From Anisodus tanguticus (Eukaryota > Streptophyta > Magnoliopsida > Solanales > Solanaceae), in contig CM067550.1 in the NCBI GenBank assembly GCA_034509755.1, forward strand, positions 5,263,001 to 5,327,000: 64,000 bases of DNA, written 5' to 3'. The first letter of the stretch is position 1; each line of letters opens with the position of its first letter. The position numbers and the translations under genes are program-made. A model generated the notes under the pieces. That model was not told the DNA's origin, ran no database searches, and was given only the letters and a program-made list of their open reading frames with translations. Shown piece by piece: positions 50,267-62,922 of the stretch.

Positions 50267-51020
50267 TTATTTTTCGGTGGGAACCTCCGAACCTAAAGGA
50301 GAATGAGATGGTGGACTACATTGGTGGGGTGATGGAGGCTGGTATGATGGTTCATAGTGATTTGGTACTATGAATGCATCATTGTTAGGATCATATGAAA
50401 AGTCTTCCATCCCGAAATCTCTATTTTCTTCCCCATAAGTTGTTGCATCGGTATCATCAGCGCCCAATGCAATGGAGCCGTTCCCATTAGCAGTTACACC
50501 CTCAAAGACAATCTTCAAATTCTCATAATCAACAACACTCTTTTCTCGAAGTTTTTTGTGACTTGGGTGGGACTAGCAAAGAACAAATCAATCATTGTTA
50601 ATACATTGCAAATAATATATTGTACTAAACTAGTAAACTGTTAATATATTTAACAAATTATGAACTAAGTTCACCTTCAAGTAATCTTTCCATACTTCAT
50701 CTAGCAGTGAACGTCTTTGCAATTGGGTCCCACCCAAAGCCAGTGTTGTTACGCATAAGCATAGACATCTTGTTATATTGCTTCTTAAGCCACTTCATTC
50801 GGCTCACATAATGATTATAGGTTTTTGGGAATCTAATTTTTGCATTAATACGAGGAAGTATCACTCTTTCTATATTTTGCTTGCTAAGTGACCCATTAGC
50901 ATCACACAATCCACTATTGATAGCATCCACCAAGAGGTACAACAACTCATTGGTATCGTCCATGGTCCAAGATTCATAGTTCTCTTTCTCTTTGTCATTT
51001 CCTTGTTGTGAATCCCCCAT
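50267..51020 (-). pseudogene. Harbinger Myb/SANT-like DNA-binding protein
   Basis: The first part (50697-51020) is a Myb_DNA-bind_3-type domain: ESWTMDDTNELLYLLVDAIN ... RMKWLKKQYNKM ... TGFGWDP. It then appears to lose frame by a small indel near 50700, where DEVWKDYLK would continue. The second exon (50267 to about 50572) has SHPSHKKLREKSVVDYENL and an acidic, Pro/Ser-rich tail. This protein normally binds transposon ends and helps bring the transposase into the nucleus. Confidence 0.8.
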
Positions 51021-52389
51021 TAAATTACTACTACAATATATGTAAGAAATTTATAAGTTATAAGGAATTTATGATATTCTAAAAAACATGCTCCAAACAT
51101 AATATAAAATATCGAACACAAATCAAGTTGCTGGAAATATATAGACATTATTTCAATTGACATTAAAGCCTGTAAGAAAATTCTAAGCCTGTAAGGTATC
51201 AATTGCTGGTGTGGTTCTATTCCTAAGCCTGTAAAGCAAATCCTACTTCATCAGAAAATTGAAAAAAAAAACTCACTACATTAGAAAAGCAAATCCTAAA
51301 GCCTTACAAACAATGCATTTACACAAAATTGAAAAATAAAAATTAAAAAAATAATCAATTGGTTCGGTGAGAAACAGTGAAAATCCTAAAGCCTTACAAA
51401 CAGTGCATTAACACATAGTAAAGTCATTGATAATACCAAAATATCAATTGGTTCCGTGAGAAACTTTCCTATTATTTATGTTTTGGCAGGTTATGCTTGC
51501 TTTGTTCACTCTTTGAAAAGACAAAGGAACACACCTAAGACGCCACATGCGCAATAACAAATATCACGAAGCAAATTCACAAAGGAAATAGACACAAATC
51601 CACACAATATGGAAAAGGTAGCCGCAATACCTTGTTCACGAAAAAAAAGTTATTTATTTTCACAAATAGCTGTTCATCTTTTTTAGCAGACAAAAAAAAA
51701 TCTCACATGAAAAGTCTTATGGGTTAGGGTGATATTTTTTTATAGGATTTAATATTTATACCTCCCATTAAAAAGTCACACAAATTCCATATTTAAAAAA
51801 TAATCTTTCAAAATTATCAAGTTTTTGAATACCAAAAGACTTTTTGTTACTTGTCTAAAATCCTGATTGAATACCACCAGATTTGGACACTCTTAAAAAA
51901 TCCTACTGATCTTGATTAAATACCACAAGACTTATTTAGATTATTTAAAAGTCTTAATTTTTTGAATATATATACATGAATTAAAATCCAATTATCACAT
52001 TATGCAATAGGGCCTCCTACTTGGGTTTTTCACTGTTTAGTGATGAAAATGATAGCAAAAGTAGTAGTACTAGTCCCTAGAGAACAAAATTAAAAGGGTG
52101 TCCACTTTGGATGATTGTAAATGATGATCACATATTTGCTCACTTTTTTGCTTTTTCCTTCCACACAAATAATATGTACAAACACCTCACGTCTTATTGT
52201 TTTTGTCTATTTTATTTCCTTGATACGTATCTTCTAATTTTGTCCCTTCAATCAAACAAAATAAACCAAGATCATTGACAACTAAGTCCACCAAAGTTTT
52301 CTTATTGATGCGAAATAATTTGGTGCCAGTGATCACAATTCAGACCTCAATATCAGGAGTTAAAGGAATCAAATAGAAAATAATTCTTT

Positions 52390-52628
52390 TTTGCAACTTT
52401 TTCGCTAACATGGCTTATTCGCATTTGATATCAGCATTTTCATACTTCTTTAAAATTTTATCTGGGTATGATCGTTTCTCTTACTTTGTTTGTGCTTATG
52501 CTTTGTCTTGAGTTGAAGATTTCTCGAAAACAAACATTCTACCTATCAAGGTAGATGTAAGATCCGCGCATACTCTACATTCCACAGACCCCACGCTGTA
52601 GGACTTCACTCGGTATGTTGTTGTTGTA
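52390..52628 (+). repeat. RTE-type LINE 3' end, plus orientation
   Basis: Aligns by eye with the 3' part of the RTE element at 25579 (cttattcgcatttgatatca, gtgcttatgctttgtcttga, gacttcactcggtatg) and ends in GTT repeats. It is a dead, strongly truncated copy. Confidence 0.8.
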
Positions 52629-54240
52629 ATCCTATATATATAATGAAATATAGGTCATCCAATACTTTACCGATTTGATAAATAGTTTAAGAAATGATTT
52701 GAGCCTTTTATTTTGAATTTTCAAACCAAGAGATACATGAACAAGGATACTGATATATATAAATACAAAAATCCAATAGGAGCAAGAATTTTCAGGAATA
52801 TTGAGACCATGAAGGAACATTGGCTCCCACTCTAGTCACTTCACTAAACCTCTTATCCCAAGCTGTAAAAAAGGACTAATGAAATCATTGCAATTAGTGA
52901 TGGTGAAGGATTAATTATCTTACATAATACATATTACTACTAGCTAATATTAGTAGTATTTCTAATGTTACGGTGCTGTATGAACATTTTGTTCTCTAAT
53001 GATTAATATTCCATATGTTAATTATTTCTAGTAGTTCATGAAGTTTTTGTGGAGGGATATACAATAAATTTTTGGTTTCTTTTTTATAGATTGCTAACTT
53101 TAGAACAAGAGTTTCGGTTCATTGTTTTCATAAATAATGAGGGGCTAAAAGACAAAAGGAACATTAAAGATAAGGTAAGCCTACATTAGGCTGCCTACTT
53201 TAGGCGACTGAAGTTTGACTAGGCATAAAACAAAGCAAATTTACTTCTAGTTTTCATATCTCAACTAGAATATAAGTTATTATATACGTTGAAAATGTAA
53301 AAAAATAGTACATTATCTAATGTAATTTAACCATAATATAACAAGTTAGTACTATTTTTCAAGTTATCTGCCTATCAGACTTTCTATTAACAATAACTTA
53401 CATGTTATTGTTGGTTAATTTAATATCGAAGGTATAAAATATTGTTAATCTGTCCGTACATAGAAATTATACCCATTTCAACTAATATATTAACATAAAT
53501 GATACATTTAGTTTGAATGCAGTATCAAATAACATATTATTAAACAACTTAAGGTATCATAAGACACGGTAGTACAAACTATTAGTATTTGTTCAATTAA
53601 GTCTATTTATCTTTAAAATTAATTTGAAAATCTTGAAAAATGATAAGAGAGTAGATGAAGTAATAGACTCAACAGCCAAACATTCTAAGTCTAGGCTGTA
53701 TACACCGGCCAAACATATATTATAGTATTAGTTGTATTGATAATTTTATATTGTATATTGGGATGTTTGGTTTAATTTTGAATGGTCTATAACGTAAATA
53801 AATACTAGAAAGAAACACAATCCATGCAAAACATGATCCTCTCCTTTTATTTTCCTAAAATAACCCATTCAACGTCAATCCACTAGAAAAGTATTAGATG
53901 CCAACTTCATGAAATATTAACTTTTATAAAAAAGTTTAAATGATATTTTGATAGTATAATCGTGTAGGTTTGACTTATCTTTCGGGAATGGTCTTGGTCT
54001 ATCTCCTTGCTGGTCCACGAAATGCTACTTTAAAAAAGAAGAAGTTATATAATGGAAACTATAAAGTTTTTTTTTTATATTAGCAGTGAATTTTAATTTG
54101 TAATAATATGTTAGTAGTTATCTATTTATCCAAAAAACGGTACAGTTGAATTTGTATACGTGATCAACAACATGTGGATCTTAAGTGACACGTTAAACTA
54201 GAATTATACATAAGATAAATAATAACAAGACAAAGTAAGC
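52629..54240. other. No gene seen
   Basis: AT-rich intergenic DNA on both strands. No repeat structure stands out. Confidence 0.45.
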
Positions 54241-55058
54241 CATAGTTAGCATGAGCCTTGAGATAGCTTCTGAGCAAAAGTGACGGTGATTTGTATGAAA
54301 ACACAGAAATTAAGAGAATATCAATAAGTAAACTGTGATAGCCAGAATCTGATGCGTTACAATGGAATAATGTACCCTATTTATACATGAGCTACACGGG
54401 TAGATAACCCACGAAATATGTCATCATAAATGCAGGAGAATGAATGTTGTAATAATTGGACAATCAATCTCTCAATAAATGTTATTAAAAGGGATGTTGG
54501 AACTCGTAGGACCGATTTCAGTAACGGTCGTTTGTTACGATGCAAACGGTTCTTAGCCTTCTCTATTACCGATACCAGCTTTGCTCGTGATGCTTCCGGT
54601 ATCATGCATATCAAACCAACAGTGTTGTAATCTGACGTGGGTCTGACTCAGTGTCATACTCCACGTGTCTCACCATAATTCTTATAGTTGTCTTATATGA
54701 ATTTTTCCCTACACAGATAGTTTCGCATTTTCCGGTCGCAACTCTTTGTGCAACCGGGAAGTGGATTTGAACCACCGGTCTGCATGTTCCTCTGTATTTC
54801 GGCGGGAATTTAGAAAAGTAACAACTTCCAAGTCATTTCAAGTGTCACATCCATTCAATGCTTTTGAAATAACGGCACTGTCCAATCGCATGAACGCCGT
54901 GAACCGTGATAATGATGATATGCAATTTTTTTACCTCCCAAACGTTATATTATTTTACCATAAATAAGAAGCCAAATCTTTTCACAAAAGGCAACCATAC
55001 CGTCTGCAAGTTCTTTCAATCACTTTGCTTTCTTTACTTTTAACCAACTCCTTCAACA
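54241..55058 (+). other. LTR- or leader-like sequence before the gag-like pseudogene
   Basis: Less AT-rich non-coding DNA that leads directly into the plus-strand coding remnant at 55059. It has no TG...CA borders or primer site that I can define. It is probably the upstream untranslated part of the same retroelement. Confidence 0.35.
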
Positions 55059-56899
55059 ATGTCTTCTACAAACTCTTCTCATTCTCGTTCATCAGAGGAT
55101 AACAACAATCCTCCCACCTGTCGACATGGGAAAGAACTCGTTTCTCATACAACCCAAAGAGTGGATTTACAATCTACTGCTGCCGAAATCCTCCCCTCAG
55201 GCTTTTCATTTTTCTGGAGACCTCCGTGTCCAAATCAACTATGAACAAGTTGAAAAGTTCAATCGAAGATAACAACCAAAATTCTTCCCGCTGTTATAAA
55301 AGATTGTGGTTTTTCTTCTGACATAGTCGTCAGAACGGTTGATCATGTCGATCGTGTGCATCACAATCTTGAAGGATTTTCCATGGCATACACCTATTCA
55401 TTCACCATTGGTTTCAAACTCCCTATCCTAAATATTATTGAAGATCTTTTCCGCAGATATAGGATTTTCATAGGTCAAGTTCGTCCGCAGGTTTGGAGAC
55501 TTGTCTTTTGCATCCAAATTTTAGCCAATATTGTCGATGTTTCATTTACTATTGACCATCTCCACCTCCTATTTACCCTAGGGTTTTATGAGATGAAATT
55601 ATCATTTTATACCTCGAGAAAGCCACAACCTCATAAATGTGAAGGATAACCACGATCGTGGTTGGCAAACTCGTTACATTTTGATCAGGACTGACCAGAT
55701 TCACCAGTCTTCTGTGGATCATTTTCCGAAGAATGAAATCCTACCTGTAAGTATTTAGTTTGTTTTTCTTCTGTCGGGTATATTTGCATGGTTTTCCAAA
55801 TAAAGGATAACTCTTTGCTTACTCAAAGTTTTATAACATTTTCAGCCACTCTGGTCGAGCCGCAATTAATCGAAGAGATTTTTGAATGGATAGTAAGTCT
55901 TATTTATGCCTCCCCCGACATCACCAGAACTTGGAAGAGTATCACCTCATTCTGGTGGAAGGAAAAGTACCATGGTAAACATTTAACCTCAATTCTCCCT
56001 CATATTCATACTTTATCCCGAAACTCTCTTTTTAACATTTTCCCTCTATTATCAAGACTCCCGGCTCAAACCTTCTCAGCCCAAAAAATACCGTTTTGCA
56101 TAACTGCCTTATCGAACATCAAGTAGGCATTGGGCAGCTGGAAACGCAAAGCTTAAGATGAGGTTGCCAAGCCCCTGGTGGAAATTGGTTCCCGAGTGAG
56201 AAGTTGTTGCCAACTCACAGAGTATTAGAAGAAGCTATAGGCGAAGGGTAAGGAGGGTGTCATCCACCTTGATGAAGAAGAGAAAGTAGGCAAAGAAGAC
56301 CCTGATCCATCCAGTCCATGGTAGGAAGCTCGGGAGGCAGAGACTCCCATTCCTGAGGACCTTTCTAAGCATAGCTCAATTCCCACGTCCAGAACTGAGG
56401 CCGGGAGATCTGCTTCTTTACCTTAGAAATCTCCATATGTTACCCTCAAAGCCTCTATTGTTCATCTTGCTAATTTGTTCCTGTAGGTAGAATATCCCTT
56501 CCTTTCCTTCCGTTTTCCACAATCTTGCTCTTATTTCCCAATCACAGTCTCTTCATTCAGGGTCACGCCTTTACTCTATCCACTGCGGATTTGGAGAAAG
56601 CGATCGGCCTTTCTGACGAGGAAAAAAGTATGAAGGATGAAATTCAACACCTCAGGACTGAAGTTGACATCCTACATACTGATCTTAGGGATTCTAGATC
56701 TCTCCAAGCTTTACTTCGACTACGTTTGCAAGATGCAATCAATTCTCTGAAGGAGATGGAGAATTTTCTTCAAGTCCTGACCACCACCTATATAACCCTT
56801 CAAGGAAGAATAGCCCAACTTGCAGCCGAGTTAGCCAGTGCCCAGGGACAACTCTGTGCTTCCGATCATACCATCACTGAGCTCCAAGTCAAATGTTAG
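55059..56899 (+). pseudogene. Gypsy-type gag-like protein (Transposase_28 type), broken
   Basis: Open pieces in succession: a Ser/Asn-rich N-terminus from ATG 55059; a globular region (YTYSFTIGFKLPILNIIEDL, then PQVWRLVFCIQILANI, 55356-55649); a further region (55788-56126); and a coiled-coil end (AELASAQGQLCASDHTITEL, 56525-56899). The globular part resembles the 'putative gypsy type transposon' domain frequent in Solanaceae. Stops and frameshifts separate the parts. Function is not known beyond association with gypsy-type elements. Confidence 0.65.
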
Positions 56900-57328
56900 A
56901 GGTGGAAACTCCGACGAGATAGATTGTCATTATGTTCGTGATTGTTTGAAAGCATCTTGTCGCACCCATTTTTTACCGCCCCATCCATGAGGAAGGGGGA
57001 TCTGACGCGGCCGCGACGTAATGGTGATTCCTAAATTAATTAATGCTTAAGGGGTCGCCCCCTAATTATTCTACGGTGAATTAGAGCACCAAAGTGTTAA
57101 CTAAATGCTGCAAAATGAACTCCGACTAATGATCTGCTAAACTATGAGATTCTGGGTAAAGGTTCTCTATTATCCTAAAGGAAGGGATTAGGCATCCTTT
57201 AAGATCCACTAACTTGCGATTATCCGTTCAAACTTAGGTTAATTATTATGCTAAGGGGGGATTGCATGTTTAAAAGGTGATTATAATTTCGAGGAATAAA
57301 TTCTCAGTGTAAAATCCGAAAAGAGTAT

Positions 57329-57551
57329 GCATGGTATTGTTCATATAAAATTGATGTCTTGAATAAAAGCATGCATTTGTATGACATTGTTTATAAAATA
57401 CATGCAAAGTTAATTTTTGAATAAAAATATGCATTTGTATGAAAGTTGATAAAGTACATACAAAGTTGATTTTTTGAATAAAACACATGCATTTATATGC
57501 CATTATTTATAAAATACATGTAAAGTTGATTTTTGGATAAAAGCATGCATA
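57329..57551. repeat. Tandem repeat, period about 56-60 bp
   Basis: Three full units (57351-57409, 57410-57465, 57466-57525) plus partial ones at both ends share ttgattttttgaataaaa ... atgcatttgtatg ... aaatacatgcaaag. Confidence 0.9.
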
Positions 57552-57723
57552 CTTATTTTTTGGCAATTGATAATAAGGAGAAAATCAAATTGTTTGTAAT
57601 GCAAAGAAGTGATTTATATGAAAGTCATTTTGAATTGCAAATCAGATAAGAAACAAAATCTTATTTGTATGACTAATAATGCGAATAAAAGATGACCAAA
57701 TTATTTTGAAAGTTTTAAACATG

Positions 57724-57829
57724 CATGGCGAGCCTAAAATAAATAAGCTAGCGTCGGATTTCCAATTTTTAAACTACCCGAGCCTAAAATAAATAAATCA
57801 GCAACGAGTTTCCAATTTTAAACTACCCT
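57724..57829. repeat. Tandem repeat, two units of about 50 bp
   Basis: gagcctaaaataaataa ... tttccaatttt...aaactaccc occurs twice in a row. Confidence 0.85.
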
Positions 57830-60370
57830 TTCTATTTATCAGTTCTAGGTCTAATTCTTCTAAATATTCAAATAACCACACAAGCAGAGTAATTAAATTA
57901 CAATACAAAATAAAAGAAAGGCGGAATTAAATAAAACGGTAATGGTTAAGGCGATGATACTGTCATCTCTTGGGCCTTGGGCACAAGTCCGGCAATCTTG
58001 TCTCTTTCGTCTCTGTAAAACCCCACTTTGCTATTCCATATTGTTTTGATATTCCACGCAAGGTGTAAAAGAAAACAGTTAGAAATAAATAAATGCGAGT
58101 AAAACCTTCGGATCCATATAAAACAATAGAAGTTTTGATTACGAAAGGCTCAGATTTATTTTGTAAGCAAAAGAAATTCCATTCATGTCGTGGTTGCGAA
58201 CTAGTGACTCGTCAGTCAATCTAGTTTCCTTGCCAACACATGTTGGTTTCTCGCATGTGATTTTATTACAAGTCTCCTCATCGCCCTTTTTTTTGAAGGA
58301 AAGCAAACCGAGGGACAACCTTTCAAAAGGGACATGGCCTCAAATTCATTTTCATCGGCCCAAGGTAGTAACATGTTCAAATCAGTGGAATTTCCACCCA
58401 GCGTAGCATCATATCAAGATGTAATATATGTTCTTCCGAGTGCAGCAACTTCTTAAAGGCAGCAGTTACATATGCCCAATAGCAACTAGAAGGTTCAAAG
58501 CTCAGCGAGACTGTTTGGCCAAAATGTTACGGCAAATGGCCAAAATGAAGCAAAAAGTGACATTGAACAGCAGCTCATTAGGAGCATCAAACAGTAGCCA
58601 CAAATGGCATCCAACATCAGCCACAAATGGAGCAATAAGCAGCCATAGCAAACAACAACAATATTTCAAGAAGGCAACACCAAAGTAGCCTCAGGTACAG
58701 CCTAATCAGCCTTATAAAGGTAACCATAATGAGCCCAAGAATGCAGAAAAAGTGTAATAGTGGCTCATCCAATGTTGTTGCAAAGTATAGCAACTCCCAG
58801 TACAACCAAAGCCCAAAAAATGTGATAACAATAGGGAGCCTTAGGAACAACTGTTGTGTTCAAAAGAAACAACCCCCAAAAATGTAGCAAAGCAGCTCAT
58901 ATAAATGCATCAGTTCACTCAAAGTTGCACAACAGTTCATAGCATTATACATATAGCAATAAGATGGCAGCTAACTCATCCAAACTGGATATCAAAGTAT
59001 AGCAGAATATGCATTATTTTGCACCACCAAGTTGCAATATCTTGAGAGCAACAAATAAAGAGGGCCACAGTTCATAGCAGCAACTTATAAGTACAGGAAC
59101 ATTCACAAAAGAAACATAACAACCAACTGTAGCAGCCACAGGTAGCCATAGCAACCTAACCAACAAGATATAAACAACTCACAATGTGGTATTAAAAAAA
59201 TCCAAGAGAAAAACATACACAACAAATGTGTATGCATATGCATGCATTGTGGACAGATGGACAATGTGAAGATGTAGGTTGCATAGATACTGCTCTTTAT
59301 ACATACATAATGGACCAAATAAACTGGAAGCGCCAGGTTCTGTTCAGTTTCACAACTAAACATGATGACACCAAATAAGTAAGACAATTTCAAAATCAAG
59401 TTAGCAACCACGAGTTGGATCAACTCAGAGATGAGTTCAACGAAGCAAACTTGCCCTAACTATGCCGAACATTTTACAATTCCAAGTAAAACAAGGTTCA
59501 AATAGATTCATAATAGTTTCATGCTAGCATGGACTACTTAAAATACCCGGGCAAGACAAACACATATTCCCAATAGGCGGTCTAGCCACATGCATAATTT
59601 AACAAGAAGCAAATACCCTAAGTTCAAATCATTTAACAGACCCTCTTATTCATTTAAGCAGTTTCCACATCGGACTAAACAATATACATGCTTACTACAA
59701 TGAAACAGGATTGCAAGTAAGCATAGAATGCAGACATGGGCAGTAATATAACACGACACAAACTAGTTCAAATACACACAAAATACTAGTACAGATATCA
59801 TTCAACAACTTAGTAAACCAGAGCATGATATAAGATAACTTAAAATACTTTATATGATGATATGGAAAAAAAGAAGCCAGCCTCGCCATGGCTGCAAAAC
59901 ACCGATTGCATGAGAGGGAGAGCAGTTCTCGATATCGGGTTTCCACGCCAAGATACGGGTCGGTTCATCTCAATGCTCTATGATCAGCACAGTACTAGAA
60001 AGATATATAAGCATCATCATAGCCTGGTTTCGATTTTTGACCCGACCCGAAACAAGACAGCCCGAAACAGCCCAGAAATATGAAGAACAAAAGGGATTTT
60101 TGGATTGAGAATTTAGGAACCGAAAGGGGTATTTTTGAACCAAGAATTAGGAACAAATCCACCATTTTCTTTTCGGACCAAACTGTCGCTCGGACCTTCG
60201 ACCGGACCTCCGATAAAAAACCCACAGACCCGATTTCTTTTTCTTTTCCCGGACTAAAAAAATAGCCCAGATTCGAACCTCCCCCAAAATGAAGAACAAG
60301 GGGAGTATTTATAGATGGATTTCCTCCCATAACGTTCACCCCTACCCCTTTCATCTTTGAGTTACGAATT

Positions 60371-61782
60371 TCAAATTAAAGGGCAAAGTTAATGAGTGTC
60401 TTTTATGTAATAAGTAGATTTTATAATTTGCTATTTGGTCCTTGTACTCATTAAAGATGTGTACAAATAAATATTTGTGGAACACTCCGAATGGGCTGAT
60501 AATCACAATAATAAAAGTTTCTTTCTCTCTCTACTCAAATGTCTTTTCTCTCTTTTTTACGAATCCTTAGGGTTTTCATCACATATTTTGGATTTTCGTT
60601 ATGTTCTTTGTAATCAAACAATCTATTGGTGTTGGGACAGAAGTAAAAAAAAATGATATTTGACAAAAAACATTATTTGGAAGGTAAATTGAGAAGGTGT
60701 ATATTTGAATTGAAATTGTGTTTGGACATATATTTAACTTGAACAAAGATTTTTCATTTGAAAAGCTTGTAAAAATCATTTTTTCAAACTTGAAACACAT
60801 TTTTAAAAAGAAAAAATAAATTAGTCCAATATATAACCAAGTGTTGTTTGAAAAAAGAGGAAAACATTTCCATGGACAAACGGATCATATATCTCGTTAA
60901 TTATTTTCTGAATAAACTTATTGTGGCTTCATTATATTGGGGAAAAAAACTGTTTGGAACTAAGGTCAAATCCCTTGTGAAAGTACAGTTAAGAGAGAAA
61001 TTGTATTTACTTCATATTTGTTTGCATTTAATAGAAGTATGAATTTTAATTATTCACACTTCAAACCCATAGTAAAAGTTTACTATTAAACTAGAGTACC
61101 ATAGAAATACTTACATAATAAAAATTCAAACTAAATGACGTTACCTAAATGGAATAGAAGGGAATAATATTATATCAAATGGATTGGAAGTCTACGAATC
61201 AATCTAGAATTATTCCAACATGCAAAAACTCGTGCTCTCAAGTCCAATTTCAAACCGTTTTTTCAACATGCTAATCTAATTTTGAATTTTCAAGTCTTAA
61301 TCCACTAGATCCCATAATTATCATTCACACACACACAATGACACAACATCTAATACTCCATTCGGATAAAAAATAGTGTTCACTTAACTATTTGCACACC
61401 CCTTAAGAAAATACTAATTCCTAGATAAAAAGAGATACTAAATTGCCCCTAATTAAATAGGTATTGAGATTTGATTAAATAACACTTAATAGGAACAAAT
61501 CTGAAAAGATAAAGTTAAGTGGACAATGTTCTTGATCAGGAGGAAATATCTAATTGTAGACCAAGTCATTACGTCATTTTCAAATTTATTTTCTTAAAAT
61601 GAGTTCACACCTCTGCACACAACGATGTTATCAAGTCACCTAAAAATTGACTATTGGTAAATAAATGCCATAGTAAATGAAATCAGTGATATAGAAAATA
61701 AGTTAAATAGTTTTGTTATAACCAGTTAAAATACACAAATTGTGAAAAAGAATCTTTATAATGCAAGTATATAAAAATGAAT
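60371..61782. other. No gene seen
   Basis: AT-rich intergenic DNA with a CA-rich run near 61325-61340. No coding region is supported. Confidence 0.45.
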
Positions 61783-61789
61783 ACTAGTA

Positions 61790-61977
61790 ACCACCAAAGG
61801 ATGTGGTGCAGCAGATGATCTGCTCCTTCTTTAACCAGAGGCTTCGGGTTCAAGCCCCGGATATGAAAATATTCTTGGTAGAGAGCACTTCTCCCCAAAT
61901 GGGACCCTACACGGTGCGAATCCGGATATAGTCGGGCTCCAATGTGGATATCAGACACGAGTGGGAAACAAAAAAAA
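61790..61977 (+). mobile_element. tRNA-related SINE, well preserved
   Basis: Begins accaccaaaggatgtggtgc, has a near-consensus A box (tggtgcagcag) and an intact pol III B box (ggttcaagccc, near 61849), and ends in a poly-A run. A 7-bp target duplication, actagta, flanks it (61783-61789, 61978-61984). It is the same family as 36326-36507. Confidence 0.88.
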
Positions 61978-62046
61978 ACTAGTACTCCATTAGTTATGGT
62001 GGATTCGGTTAACAAAATACAGTAGGAATTATGGAAGTTCTAAATA

Positions 62047-62525
62047 CAACAACAACATACCCAGTGAAATCCCACAACGTGAGGTCTGGAGAGGGTAGAG
62101 TGTACGCAAACCTTGATAGGTCTCGGCTGTTTCCGAGAGACCATCGGCTCAAGACAAAGCACAAGCACAATCAAAGTAAGACAAACAAAGCGACTACGTC
62201 ATGATAGCGAATTCTGAAAAATAAGCAATAACTAATGCATGTAAATAAGACAAACAAAATACACATAGCAGCATAAATCAAACGATAGAAGACTATAAAG
62301 CAATACTGTGCCTACTAGTATGATAAGTTAAGCGGACCTACAATAATAACACTACAACTACCAGTTTGTAAGCGTAGGTAGAACTACGCTGGACTACCTA
62401 CTATCCTAATATGTGTCCTCCATAACCCCCTATCTAAGGTCATGTCCTCAATGAGTTGCACCTGCGCCATATCCCGTCTAATCACCTCTCCCCAATACTT
62501 CTTCGGCCTACCTCTACCCTCCTGA
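62047..62525 (-). mobile_element. RTE-type LINE, 5'-truncated 3' end
   Basis: Nearly identical by eye to the 3' part of the element at 25579-27980, including the (GTT)n tail. A 12-bp target duplication, aagttctaaata, flanks it (62035-62046, 62526-62537). It carries no RT, only the extreme 3' region. Confidence 0.9.
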
Positions 62526-62754
62526 AAGTTCTAAATAAAAGTGGTAAACTTGCAATGTCTGTGCAATTGGTGTATCGTCTTCATTAGTTGAGTTGTCTGA
62601 GAATTATAGAAATTGCGAAATTAGGTGGATGGGAATACCATGTAAAAAATCATTAAGAAAGGTCTATAAAACAGAACGTACGCCAAATTTAGCTCAAGAA
62701 AAGCAGGGCTTCCTGGGCCTGTATTATGTATAGTTTACCGAAGCCGAACGGATC

Positions 62755-62922
62755 ATTTGCACTTTTTCCGATATTTGTGCTGGACTTTAATTAATGTCCC
62801 TCAAATGAAACTTATACCTTAAGAAATCCGATACAACTTGTGTTATTCCTTTAAAGAAGATATGTCTCATTTGAGGGAAAAAAATTAAAGACCAGCCCAT
62901 TTAAAAGAAAAACCGTGCAATG
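62755..62922. repeat. Imperfect foldback, MITE-like
   Basis: The left arm (gctggactttaattaatg, ccctcaaatgaaac) pairs with the right arm (tctcatttgagggaaaa, attaaagaccagc) around a loop of about 35 bp. Confidence 0.55.

Larger units (their letters stand above)
47746..52000 (-). mobile_element. PIF/Harbinger transposon with both genes
   Basis: It contains a DDE_4-type transposase gene (48146-49741) and a Myb/SANT-like gene (50267-51020), both on the minus strand. The left terminus gggcgtgtattcaattgaga has an imperfect inverted partner around 51966-52000 (acatgaattaaaatccaatt). Subterminal motifs (aaatcctgattgaatacc, cttgattaaatacc) repeat near the right end. The 4.25-kb length fits autonomous plant elements. 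The exact right end and the 3-bp target duplication are unsure. Confidence 0.8.
56958..60370. repeat. Non-coding repetitive block, possible LTR-related DNA
   Basis: Starts at tgtcgcacccattttttacc with a GC-rich patch (gacgcggccgcgacg) and holds no credible gene. It includes tandem repeats at 57329-57551 and 57724-57829, CAA/CAG-rich non-coding DNA at 58400-59200, and a minus-strand TATA-like box (CTATAAATA, 60306-60314). It could be a long LTR of a minus-strand gypsy element or several nested pieces. No second LTR is seen. Confidence 0.35.

Noticed and set aside
57329..57551. CRISPR-like array
   Set aside because: Units are adjacent copies of the whole period with no unique spacers, and the genome is eukaryotic.
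58428..58850. Gln/Ser/Asn-rich frames as a transcription-factor-like gene
   Set aside because: Composition follows CAA/CAG/AGC-rich DNA, both strands give similar frames, and no domain is recognisable.
59995..60354. Minus-strand 119-codon frame with hydrophobic stretches after a TATA-like box
   Set aside because: No homology is recognised, Gly/Phe runs follow base composition, and the region is repetitive; kept only as part of the non-coding block.
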